From positions 17,357,240 through 17,421,239 of the forward strand of contig NC_135561.1 in the NCBI RefSeq assembly GCF_964340395.1: a DNA stretch of 64,000 nucleotides, read 5' to 3'. The notes beneath the pieces were generated by a model, which ran no database searches, was not told the DNA's origin, and worked only from the letters and a program-made list of their open reading frames with translations. The position numbers and the translations under genes are program-made. Position 1 is the first letter of the stretch; the number at the start of each line of letters is the position of its first letter. Origin of the DNA: Glandiceps talaboti. Lineage: Eukaryota; Hemichordata; Enteropneusta; Spengelidae. Shown here piece by piece: positions 23,428-34,753 of this stretch.

Positions 23428-26400
23428 AGACAGGAAATCCAATAAGGAGACAGGAAATCCAATAAGGAGACAGGAAATACAATAAGGAAATGGAAATGGA
23501 AACCCAATAAGGAGACGGGAAATCCAATAAGGAGACAGGAAATCCAATAAGGAGACAGGAAATCCAATAAGGAAATGGAAATGGAAACCCAATAAGGAGA
23601 CAGGAAATCCAATAAGGAGACAGGAAATCCAATAAGGAGACAGGAAACTCAATAAGGAAATGGAAATGGAAACCCAATAAGGAGACAGGAAATCCAATAA
23701 GGAGACAGGAAATCCAATAAGGAGACAGGAAACCCAATATGGAAATGGAAATGGAAACCCAATAATAAGGAGACAGGAAACCCGATAAGGAGACAGGAAA
23801 TCCAATAAGGAGACAGGAAACCCAATAAGGAAATGGAAATGGAAACCCAATAATAAGGAGACAGGAAACCCGATAAGGAGACAGGAAATCCAATAAGGAG
23901 ACAGGAAATCCAATAAGGAGACAGGAAATCCAATAAGGAGACAGGAAACTCAATAAGGAAATGGAAATGGAAACCCAATAAGGAGACAGGAAATCCAATA
24001 AGGAGACAGGAAATCCAATAAGGAGACAGGAAACTCAATAAGGAAATGGAAATGGAAACCCAATAAGGAGACAGGAAATCCAATAAGGAGACAGGAAATC
24101 CAATAAGGAGACAGGAAATCCAATAAGGAGACAAGAAATCCAATAAGGAAATGGAAATGGAAACCAAATAAGGAGACAGGAAATCCAATAAGGAGACAGG
24201 AAATCCAATAAGGAGACAGGAAATCCAATAAGGAGACAGGAAACCCAATAAGGAAATGGAAATGGAAACCCAATAAGGAGACAGGAAATCCAATAAGGAG
24301 ACAGGAAATCCAATAAGGAGACAGGAAATCCAATAAGGAGACAGGAAACCCAATAAGGAAATGGAAATGGAAACCCAATAATAAGGAGACAGGAAACCCG
24401 ATATGGAGACAGGAAATCCAATAAGGAGACAGGAAATCCAATAAGGAGACAGGAAACCCAATAAGGAGACAGGAAATACAATAAGGAGACAAGAAATCCA
24501 ATAAGGAGACAGGAAACCCAATAAGGAGACAGGAAATACAATAAGGAGACAGGAAATCCAATAAGGAGACAGGAAATACAATAAGGAGACAAGAAATCCA
24601 ATAAGGAGACAGGAAATCCAATAAGGAAATGGAAATGGAAACCCAATAAGGAGACAGGAAATCCAATAAGGAGACAAGAAATCCAATAAGGAGACAGGAA
24701 ATCCAATAAGGAAATGGAAATGGAAACCCAATAAGGAGACAGGAAATCCAATAAGGAGACAGGAAATCCAATAAGGAGACAGGAAATCCAATAAGGAGAC
24801 AGGAAATGGAAACCCAATAAGGAGACAGGAAACCCAATAAGGAGACAGGAAACCCAATAAGGAGACAGGAAATCCAATAAGGAGACAGGAAATGGAAATC
24901 CAATAAGGAGACAGGAAACCCAATAAGGAAATGGAAATGGAAACCCAATAAGGAGACAGGAAATCCAATAAGGAGACAGGAAATCCAATAAGGAGACAGG
25001 AAATCCAATATGGAAATGGAAATGGAAACCCAATAATAAGGAGACAGGAAATCCAATAAGGAGACAGGAAATCCAATATGGAAATGGAAATGGAAACCCA
25101 ATAAGGAGACAGGAAACCCAATAAGGAGACAGGAAATCCAATAAGGAGACAGGAAACCCAATAAGGAGACAGGAAATCCAATAAGGAGACAGGAAATCCA
25201 ATAAGGAGACAGGAAATCCAATAAGGAGACAGGAAACCCAATAAGGAGACAGGAAATCCAATAAGGAGACAGGAAATCCAATAAGGAGACAGGAAATCCA
25301 ATAAGGAGACAGGAAACCCAATAAGGAAATGGAAATGGAAACCCAATAAGGAGACGGGAAACCCAATAAGGAGACGGGAAATCCAATAAGGAGACGGGAA
25401 ATCCAATAAGGAAATGGAAATGGAAACCCAATAAGGAGACAGGAAATCCAATAAGGAAATGGAAATGGAAACCCAATAAGGAGACAGGGAATCCAATAAA
25501 GAGACAGGAAACTCAATAAGGAAATGGAAATGGAAACCCAATAAGGAGACAGGAAACCCAATAAGGAGACAGGGAATCCAATAAGGAGACAGGAAACTCA
25601 ATAAGGAAATGGAAATGGAAACCCAATAAGGAGACAGGGAATCCAATAAGGAGACAGGAAATGGAAATCCAATAAGGAGACAGGAAATCCAATAAGGAAA
25701 TGGAAATGGAAACCAAATAAGGAGACAGGAAATCCAATAAGGAGACAGGAAATCCAATAAGGAGACAGGAAACCCAATAAGGAAATGGAAATGGAAACCC
25801 AATAAGGAAATGGAATTGGAAACCCAATAAGGAGACAGGAAATACAATAAGGAGACAAGAAATCCAATAAGGAGACAGGAAACCCAATAAGGAAATGGAA
25901 ATGGAAACCCAATAAGGAGACAGGAAATCCAATAAGGAGACAGGAAATCCAATAAGGAGACAGGAAACTCAATAAGGAAATGGAAATGGAAACCCAATAA
26001 GGAGACAGAAAATCCAATAAGGAGACAGGAAATCCAATAAGGAGAAGGAAATCCAATAAGGAATTGGAAACCCAATAAGGAGACAGGAAATCCAATAAGG
26101 AGACAGGAAACCCAATAAGGAGACAGGAAATCCAATAAGGAAATGGAAATGGAAACCCAATAAGGAGACGGGAAATCCAATAAGGAGACAGGAAATCCAA
26201 TAAGGAGACAGGAAATACAATAAGGAGACAGGAAATCCAATAAGGAGACAGGAAACCCAATAAGGAAATGGAAATGGAAACCCAATAAGGAGACAGGAAA
26301 TCCAATAAGGAGACAGGAAATCCAATAAGGAGACAGGAAATCCAATAAGGAGACAGGAAACCCAATAAGGAGACAGGAAATCCAATAAGGAAATGGAAAT

Positions 26401-26777
26401 GGAAACCCAATAAGGAGACGGGAAATCCAATACGGAGACAGGAAATCCAATAAGGAGACAGGAAATCCAATAAGGAGACAGGAAATCCAATAAGGAAATG
26501 GAAATGGAAACCCAATAAGGAGACGGGAAATCCAATACGGAGACAGGAAATCCAATACGGAGACAGGAAATCCAATAAGGAGACAGGAAATCCAATAAGG
26601 AAATGGAAATGGAAACCCAATAAGGAGACAGGAAATCCAATAAGGAGAAGGAAATCCAATAAGGAATTGGAAACCCAATAAGGAGACAGGAAATCCAATA
26701 AGGAGACAGGAAATCCAATAAGGAAATGGAAATGGAAACCCAATAAGGAGACGGGAAATCCAATACGGAGACAGGAA
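23428..26777. repeat. 3.35-kb minisatellite in gene B intron 2 (20-bp unit with 25-bp variants)
   Basis: Tandem copies of AATAAGGAGACAGGAAATCC (20 bp), punctuated by a 25-bp variant that starts AATAAGGAAATGGAAATGGA and ends AACCC. The variant recurs after three or four basic units, giving higher-order blocks of about 85 and 105 bp. The plus strand is strongly purine-rich. All three minus frames stay open because the unit has no minus-strand stop, which creates spurious proteins of up to about 1000 residues built on GFPVSLLDFLSPYW. A short related stretch at 26872-26910 may be ancestral sequence. Confidence 0.95.
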
Positions 26778-28318
26778 AATAGATCATTATATTATATTGA
26801 TTAGGGGTAATTATACTTAGATTTGATATGAGAGTGTGATAAATCCACAGAAAATATGTAGTTTCCTATGAAACCGAATAAGGAAATGAAAAAGGAAACA
26901 GGAAACGGGAGCCAACTTCACACACCCATATTTGATCGTAACAACGTGGATACTCCAGAGTAAAATAAACACAAGCGACGATTTGCAGCCTATGGTTAAC
27001 ATTGCAACACAATTTCATTCGTTAGAATAAATTTGAGAATGTGTTTAACGGTGATCATTGAGCAGTACCCTAGTGTCCTGGGCGGAAACCAGAATATTCG
27101 GAGAAAAACTGCATTCTTCAATAGGGACAATTTGGGCATAATTTTGGTCATATCTTATATATTGGCATTTCCAGTAGGGATATTTGGAAAGCAGACTACA
27201 GTGTTAGGAGGTTATCAACACGGCAATTTCAATTCCACATCTGATATTAGACTATTTAGACTGTCTGTAACACTGATACTAGAATTTTAAGTGAGAATGT
27301 AAAGAGTATAGAAAGTCACAATTTTGCTCACAAAATTTAAACTTCAGGAGCAAAAAATTACCCTTAAAAATTTAAACTTCAGGAGCAAATATTGCTCATA
27401 GCGTTAACTTCCTAGGCTGTAGTGGTGGCAAGTATAGTCTCGATCCATGATATTCGAAAATTCGAAGTTAAAAATTTCGAATCCTGTTAAATCCTATCCG
27501 ATAAAAGCTATTTAGATTTCATTTTTTTATAATCGAAATTTGATCTAGATCACTTCTATTTAAAAAAAATTAAAATCATGCCTACAAATAAATTTGTTGA
27601 TTGCGGAATAGTCACCACTGATATTTGGTTTCCTAGTGATAAACAGAAGGAGACATGGGTACCCGGCGAAAATATTCGTTGTTCGGTAGAATCAAAGTGA
27701 GCATCACCCTTCTTACATACAGATCTCAACCTGGTTAATTTTCAAGTAGTATCAGTCACTCTGAATCGGTTCAAACCCAGATTGTAGTGATGTGGCTTAC
27801 ATGTAAATGCTCAGACACCGATAAGTGATCCCGCCTAAGCGTTTAGCAGACCAAATCAGACCAAAACAAAGTAGTCAGAAATCTAAAACCCCTCTATCGT
27901 AAAGTGGCCAGATAGTCGAGGATTGAGTATTCAGTTTGGCCTTTTAATTCATAATACAATTTTATCAGGGCTACCTACTTGAAAAATAAATGTGAAACAA
28001 TGTGCAATAACACACTTTTTACACATTATTAGGATTTTCCGCTGTCAGTATTGAGTTACAAAGACAGACTTGTCCTTTGTTATTTCACATTGATTTTTCA
28101 ATCAAGAAGCCATGATAAAATTGTTTTGTAAATTAGAACTCCAAAGTAAATACCCTGTCCACATCCATATGGTTACTTTGACTTTTGTTAAGCAGTGTTG
28201 CAGATCTATATAAGTGGTGAAGAATTGAAAAGGGGTATCGTATGGAAGGTGGAAGGTGGACATTGAATAAATTGCATGAATTCAGTGAACAAATGACGAT
28301 AAGAGAAAAATTACTCAC
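26778..28318. other. Remainder of gene B intron 2
   Basis: AT-rich intronic sequence. A 21-base stretch containing TTTAAACTTCAGGAGCAAA is repeated at about 27328-27392. No exon supported. Confidence 0.4.
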
Positions 28319-28352
28319 CATTATTAGCGGCTCTTTTCCCCATTTCATGTAC
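28319..28352 (-). CDS. Gene B exon 2: 34-nt micro-exon with dibasic site
   Basis: Acceptor ttttcag and donor gtgag flank 34 nt encoding VHEMGKRAANN, entering in phase 0 and leaving in phase 1. Length and phases equal those of gene C exon 2 (53605-53638), which is the best evidence that it is real. The Lys-Arg pair just after the signal peptide suggests a short propeptide removed by a furin or prohormone-convertase type enzyme; this is inference. Confidence 0.75.
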
Positions 28353-28546
28353 CTGAAAAATAGAGAGAAAAAAATGCAAAAGTAACATTTACAGGGAACT
28401 GAAACAAAAATCATTCTAATTATATTTTCCATTATGGTACCAGAAATGTTAAAACTATATTTGAAACTGCATCACGTCATACCTTGAAATAGACGATCAT
28501 CGAAAATGATGACCAAAATTATACAAGTACAGATTCTTATACTCAC

Positions 28547-28621
28547 TTCACTGTCGCCATTGACTGGTAGACAGAGAGTAGCCAACACAGCAAACAACAC
28601 AATATTCAGTGGGAACTTCAT
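28547..28621 (-). CDS. Gene B exon 1: signal peptide
   Basis: An ATG at 28621 opens 25 codons, MKFPLNIVLFAVLATLCL then PVNGDSE, a textbook signal peptide with likely cleavage after VNG. The donor is gtgagtata at 28546, phase 0. The gene then continues through exons 2-7 to at least 17236, encoding signal peptide, short propeptide, three cysteine modules and VWD. The ATG is chosen because the bases before it align with gene A and no upstream in-frame ATG gives a better leader. Confidence 0.85.
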
Positions 28622-28689
28622 TTCTTTCAAGATGTGTGCAGCTCTCGTTGAAATCGTCCTGCCAGAAAACAAAGTAAAAGTATTCAATA

Positions 28690-28865
28690 ATCTTCATTGA
28701 ATATATACCATTTGAAGACCCCTTAGTCTACCTGTCATTTACATTACACGTTGACAAATTTTAGGCTATCCCATAATTCTGATACTGCTTTCCACCTCCT
28801 AAGTTACCACAAAGATGTGATATGTGGAACACGTTGACCGGATTATGATGATACGAGTGACGTGG
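28690..28865 (-). promoter_or_regulatory. Gene B core promoter and conserved upstream block
   Basis: On the minus strand CTAAGGGGTCTTCA precedes TATATATTCAATGA, as in gene A. The matching blocks extend about 150 bases further upstream (TAAGTTACCACAAAG and surroundings). A transcription start about 30 bases below the TATA-like box would leave a short 5' UTR. Confidence 0.5.
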
Positions 28866-30224
28866 ACAGAAACAGCTGTGATGTTTCTTTAGTGATTGGC
28901 AGTTGAGGGCGAAATGGGTTCATTGACATGTGGGACAGCAGCCTATTCTAGTAACCAGTTTAATATTTCATACTGGTATGTCAATGAAAGAGAGAAACGA
29001 GTCTACAATATAAAACTATCAAACTGTCAAAGAACAGAAAATTGTTGAGTCTATGTTTTTGTTAACAAGTTATTGTTAGAGTTCTATGAAAACGAACGAA
29101 TACAAGATAATCTGCATAACTTAGATTGGCCGGGATTTAAATATAGCTGGTACTACTTAAACACCAACTTATATTATCATCCATAACCCCGAATGAAGTT
29201 CAACTCAAAGACGAAAATTAGATAATCGTCATTTCCTACGCCTGTCTTGGTGCCGATAGAACGTCGGTCCAGTCTACAAAAACCAAACCTTGTAAAAATG
29301 TACACTTCGACATAATTTTACTTTCATGCAACATTGTACATGTACTCAGGATGTGTTGTGATTACCAGTTGATCTGAGATGTAAAAAAAAGATTGAATAG
29401 TCGTCAACAACATGTCCTACTACCACAAGCAATTTTGTGATTTATTCACTTTGCAGTGAGCAGAAGAATCTCAAAATGTACATATATCGTAGTACTGCTC
29501 GCTAGCGAACCTTCACGATAAGAGGTAGTCAAACCACAATACATTGCATTGAGGAAATCTGTTCCATTAATAATCTTGTTGTATAAATAAAGGAGATTAG
29601 TTTATTATTGGGACTGTAAGCAAACACCTCGCATAGAATGTTTACAAAACAGCCCCATATACGAAAGAAAAATATCTGGGTGACAGAAAAGCTGTAGTGC
29701 AATAATATCAACTGTACAATATGTGACATTTAAAACATGAATACGCCATTGCAAATCTGTGTTCTCCACAAAATATCACGCGTCTAACCGCTTTTAAAAT
29801 GTCTTTGATTTTGATGAAGTAGGATTATTATCGATCCATCACATTGAATGTTGTGTTAACTTCCTCCATAACTTCCATTTTAAATAAAAATTTGAAAGAG
29901 ATTATTGTAATGGAAAATTTTTGGCAGATTTCAGGTTACGAATGTCCAGTGATCTAGTAGTCCAACCAGTACAAACTGATCAGTATTATCTAGTTATCAT
30001 ACCCTTAGGCAATTCTGCAACTTTAAAAGCGACCACAGGTAACATTACACCAAATTAGGTTGCTGACTTTTGTTTGACAACTTTTAGAGTGTACACAGAT
30101 TCGACGTCTCACTGTCATACTATGAACACAAAACCTAGTAACTTTCCTCAGTATATACTTGCAGCTTAATTAATACCAGATTTGAAATGAATGCCTTCTG
30201 TAAAGGCAAAACCATAGATTTATG
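28866..30224. other. Upstream region of gene B
   Basis: Non-coding. 29545-29760 resembles 4620-4800 in the gene A upstream region (shared TATAAATAAAGG, ACAATATGT and TTAAAACAT in order), indicating that the gene A/B duplication extended far upstream. Confidence 0.45.
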
Positions 30225-30290
30225 TTCATACATACATACATACATACATACATACATACATACATGTACATACATGTACATACATACATG
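30225..30290. repeat. (CATA)n microsatellite
   Basis: CATA units with two GTACATA interruptions. Confidence 0.9.
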
Positions 30291-30481
30291 CATTATTGGA
30301 ATTATAATTATTATACATGATGTACCCCTTACTTGGAAAATTAATAATATGAAACTGTATGAAATCTGACCTTGCATACTTAAGATATTACATAATTGTT
30401 AAAAATCGTTAAATATGGAAATGGACTATTGAGATTATCAAAACTAAGCAAATAAACTTTAAAATGACACACACATACTTC

Positions 30482-30854
30482 TCAATGCATGTACTAAATT
30501 ATCTGGGATTCGTAAGATATAGCTTTATTATTACAAATCATTAATTATGCAAATTATTCAATAAAAGTATACGCTACATTAACAAACTATACACGTCGTA
30601 TGGGGTTTGTTATGATTAATGCATGTACCGAATTATGTTGAATTTGGAGCATGCATTCCTAAGATATAGCCTAATTACTAAAAACAAATCAATTATGCAA
30701 ATTAATGTTCATTGAATATTTACCAAAGTCTAATCAGCTCTTGTGTTTAGCATTTGAAAGATGTGTAGCAAGTTTCATTAGAATTGATGCTGCAGGTTTT
30801 GAGATATTCTGTCTACAGACAGACATACAAGCAGACAGACAGGCAGATAGGCAG

Positions 30855-30885
<31 letters not shown>

Positions 30886-30892
30886 TATAGAC
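30482..30892 (+). mobile_element. Interspersed dimeric repeat with octamer and AGAC-type tail, copy 1
   Basis: Two related monomers in tandem, each with a GATATAGC-like motif and AATTATGCAAAT, followed by TACCAAAGTCTAATCAGCTC and a CAGA/CA-rich tail. A second copy with the same order is at 41378-41812 and a third, more diverged, at 51890-52075. No coding capacity; it looks like a SINE-like or foldback-derived repeat, but no pol III boxes were identified. Confidence 0.5.
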
Positions 30893-31159
30893 AGCCAGAG
30901 GAAAGCATAACATCAAAACTGAAGACGGACAGAGGTTAAAGAAGTATTGTTTATGTTATATCTGAATTGCAACACATGCACATATTATAACACGTATTAT
31001 TATGTTAACATGTAGCAATTTTAACTTTGTTTGAATATTCAGGACCTGTTCATAATTTGTTCATGTTAACATGACATATGCAGGCTAGCAACAAATATGT
31101 CACTCAAACAGCCTTCACCTTGCCTGTCTACAGGCATACATCCATACATAAATAAATCC

Positions 31160-31252
31160 ATAAATAGATCCATCCATCCATCCATCCATCCATCCATCCA
31201 TCCATACATACATACATACATACATACATACATACATACATACATACATACA
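31160..31252. repeat. (CATC)n then (CATA)n
   Basis: About 30 bases of CATC then about 55 of CATA, abutting LINE A. Confidence 0.95.
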
Positions 31253-31256
31253 TACG

Positions 31257-32057
31257 TGTTACACATGATACGTTGTTGGATATAATCATTGATGATACCT
31301 TAAGCTGGGAAAAACAAGTCAACTCTGTATGTAAAAGTATCGCTTTTAAGTTAATTCAACTCAGACGTATTCGCCCCTTTCTAACTAAAAGGGCCATGAT
31401 GACTTTTTATAATTGTTTTATTCTACCCCATTTTGATTACTGTTCCAACATATGGGGTCACTGTTCCATCAAACTTTTAGTGCGAATTAAGCGACTCCAG
31501 AAAGCTGTTGCAAGAGTTCTTTTAGATTGTGATTATAACACTTCTAGTGATGTTTTATTCCGTACATTGAATTGGACACCATTCAGAAAACGGGTTTTAT
31601 ATAATGAGTCAATTTTAATGTATAAAGTACAAAACAATTTAGCACCGGATTATTTGAATGTTTTTAAAAGGATACACAATGTTCATAGTCGGAATACTAG
31701 ATCTGCTGCCAGGGGAGATTTATACATTCCAAAACATAGAACCGAGTTTTTTAAGAAACGTTTTACCTACAGTGGTGTACAAATATGGAACAGTTTACCA
31801 CTTGACTTAAAATCATGTCCCTCACTGCAGGCTTTTAAAAGCAAATATAATTTTTCAATTTCAAGTGATTCATAATTTCAGTAGTGTATTGTTGATGTTC
31901 GTCTATTTTGTTATTGTACCTATTATATTTTTGCTTCTTTTGTCCTCATTTGATGTGTGCAGTATTTAATGTATATATTGTATATATTGTAATGTTTTTC
32001 TCGACACTGTGTGAGAAGAGCCACTGGCTCAACAGTCTATCGAGATTAAATAAAGTC

Positions 32058-32090
<33 letters not shown>
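31257..32090 (+). mobile_element. LINE A: 5'-truncated CR1/L2-like retrotransposon
   Basis: Open from the (CATA)n junction to 31875. It encodes [64 protein letters not shown] and VQIWNSLPLDLKSCPS: the C-terminal region of ORF2 after the RT core. The 3' UTR is about 180 bases, with ATTAAATAAAG and a (TAA)n tail at 32058-32090, directly followed by (CATA)n. The visible reading frame is unbroken, so insertion is recent. It cannot encode an active enzyme. Confidence 0.85.
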
Positions 32091-32093
<3 letters not shown>

Positions 32094-32118
32094 ATACATA
32101 CATACATACATACATACA

Positions 32119-32149
<31 letters not shown>

Positions 32150-32175
32150 TTATTTATTTATTTATTTCTTAATTT
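32091..32175. repeat. (CATA)n then (TTTA)n between LINE A and LINE B
   Basis: About 57 bases of CATA and 20 of TTTA. Confidence 0.95.
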
Positions 32176-34700
32176 ATGTATTTATTTATTAAGCCGTGTA
32201 CACAAGAAGTGACATTGGCAAGAATATATATCAAATGAAGAATTCGTGTTCAATTGAAATATTCAATATATCACTGCAACACCTGGCAGTGACACTTGCT
32301 AAAGTGTCATCTACAAATGACAAAATGTACTGTTATCAAACTTAAGTAATTGAGATTGTAAACTAAATAAAGTGTCAAAAATTCATCTCTAATATTCTGC
32401 CTTTTTTTCAACTTTACATAGTATTGTACAATGAAACTTATCTTCAACACTCGAACTACATAATGTGCGTAATCTATGTTTCCTTTCACTTATATCCAAC
32501 ACTTTTACAACATTTTCAATAACAAAAATTAATAATGGAAAACACCTAATTCACCTAAACATGCATGAATACATGATGTTTTGTTAACTCCAAGACTATA
32601 TCTGCATGCTTTTATGTGTGTTGATTCAATATCATTCATCGCAGGCTAAGTATTCATTGAATGTGCTAACATCAACTCTACGGAATATGTAGGCACACCA
32701 AACTTCAGATCCATATAATAATATCGGTTTGACCAAACAGTCAAAGAGATGCAAGTGCACAGCAGCTGAAGCTCCACTATGTGTATGCAGGACATTGGTG
32801 TAAGCAAACAGAGCTCTCAAAGCTTTAGTTTTCAAACGAGTTTACATAATTATCCTTAAATGAAAGTAGCTTATCCACCATAAATAAGTTATTTCATAGA
32901 TGTGCAATAGCTTCAGTAATATAGAAGTAATGTATCTACCTTTTACAATAAGGAAGTAGTGACGAAAGAGATGCCATTGGTACCCACATTAATGACAACA
33001 TATGTTACAAACTTATCCTCGACATACATACCAAACTAAAACACATTTGGCTTCCTCAAAATTGGCAGCTCTTTCCTTCATTACAAATGAACCTGGAAGA
33101 ATGCGCTTGTGGTTAATATATACCTCCCAGTAGAGTCAGAGATTAACAAGACTAATCTCTTACTACCACTAACATTTCTATTAGCCTGCCTTGCACTATT
33201 AGCAATATTTACTTTTTTATGATTATAAGATGGAGAAATAACTTTTCTTAACTTATGAAATTAATGAAATTACTCCGTGAATCACAGTCTTTCATTTCAG
33301 AAAGGACACTATTCCTATTTGACAAACTCACATTAACAATTTCCCTGTCATGTGGCATATTGCATAATTCTTCCCTAGCATGAGACAAATCTTGTATTGC
33401 GGACACCGTGCTACTTTGCAAACTCTGAACAGCACCATCAATAGCAATATATACGATTACTTAACCTACTACAAAAACAGAGTTATCAGTTTTTCCTGTC
33501 TTCCTTCATAACCTTGACATTTTCGTAACGGTAGAGGTACTCTTTGTTGACACTGGTAATGCCAAATCTTCACTGAGTTATCAACAGGAGAACCGACAAT
33601 CTTCATAGGGTACTTATCATTAGCTGAATTACAATATTGAGAATCCTCAAGTAATGTCTCTTCGAACTGGATCATTTCAATGTTCTTTGTAACAACTGAT
33701 CGTTCAATTCCAGAAATCTCAGTTAATAATTCATTGTCGTGTGACTAGCCATCAAAAGATTCAGTATTATTATTGGAAATCTCAGCAACAGTTTTTTGTT
33801 AAATATATGTGACTTCTGCTGCCACAAACTCCCCACTTTCTGAATCATCGTAATTATCAAACGACTTTATCCACAATCTAAGATGTTGTGCACTTTCCTG
33901 GACCATAATTGTACCCCTGTTGTAAATGGAAACAGTAATATATGACATCTATTCACCATCCACTTCTTTTTCAACCTAATATCGGGTACCACCACAAACA
34001 TTAGAGATTATATTACCCAGGCCGTTGGAGTAACTTTTAACACGCTTCTGCCACAAGGTTATATTCGTAGTGGAAAACACTGCATCACATTGAATTTTCC
34101 TTGCAACACCATTGAGAATTAAATTCTGTTCTGTAATCAACCGACAGCTTCTCAGTATTAGAACTAAGAATACTATCTTTCAACTTTTTCTTCTTCTTAG
34201 ATTTACTTAATTTGGCGTCACCAGTCAACTCACCAACGTTATTATTCAACCAGTTTACACTAGACGAACACATGTTCCCATTAGTAGTAATCGGAGCAGC
34301 TACTGCAAACAGTTCCGTACATTCAACTGTTGACACAGCAGTATTACGACTACTAACTACATGTACGCGATCAATTCGTATCGACTTTTTCTTCTTTTTC
34401 ACAAGTGAAGAAAGTGAAGAAAAAACACCATCGAACTCGGAATCACTGTTATAGTATGAATAATCATCAAAAGATTTTGTATGATGGCGAGATCGTTGTG
34501 ATTTGGTAGAGGAAAACTAGGCAGCAGCCATATTGGATAACGCCGAACGGATAAAAGTTACAAAAAAAATAAAAGTCGTTTTACCATAAAAACGCACGTA
34601 TATCTTGACAAATACGAACCACAGAAGGTGTCAAGAAACGTTTAAAAAGCACTACATGGTACCATATTGCATAGTCATTGAAAATTTATGTGGAAATCTT
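32176..34700 (-). mobile_element. LINE B: internally deleted, degraded LINE with ORF1 and RT C-terminus
   Basis: Reading on the minus strand from 34531: an ORF1-like frame (listed separately); then broken frames including ITVSIYNRGTIMVQES and, at 33675-33469, a segment rich in polar residues; then, after loss of the endonuclease and RT core, the RT C-terminal region LLYGSEVWCAYIFRR (about 32715) and, one frame over, DIESTHIKACRYSLGVNKTS. Frameshifts and stops are frequent. Both sides are bordered by (CATA)n. The family differs from LINE A. Confidence 0.6.
34085..34531 (-). pseudogene. LINE B ORF1 remnant with an early stop
   Basis: ATG at 34531 gives MAAA and then TAG; the same frame continues for about 140 codons with SQRSRHHTKSFDDYSYYN, a poly-Lys stretch (KKKKKS), and a second Lys-rich stretch KSKKKKKLKD. 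The start context (AATATGGCTGC) resembles that of the Tx1-like ORF1 at 9983. The single early stop could be a C-to-T change from a Gln codon. Frame is lost after 34085. Confidence 0.45.
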
Positions 34701-34710
34701 CATTCTCACC

Positions 34711-34753
34711 ATACATACATACATACATACATACATACATACATACATACATA
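34711..34753. repeat. (CATA)n beyond LINE B
   Basis: About ten CATA units. Confidence 0.95.

Noticed and set aside
23380-26787. Very long minus-strand frames (up to about 1000 codons) of repeated GFPVSLLDFLSPYW
   Set aside because: They are translations of a 20-bp minisatellite that happens to lack stops; three frames are open at once, and the array lies in an intron of gene B.
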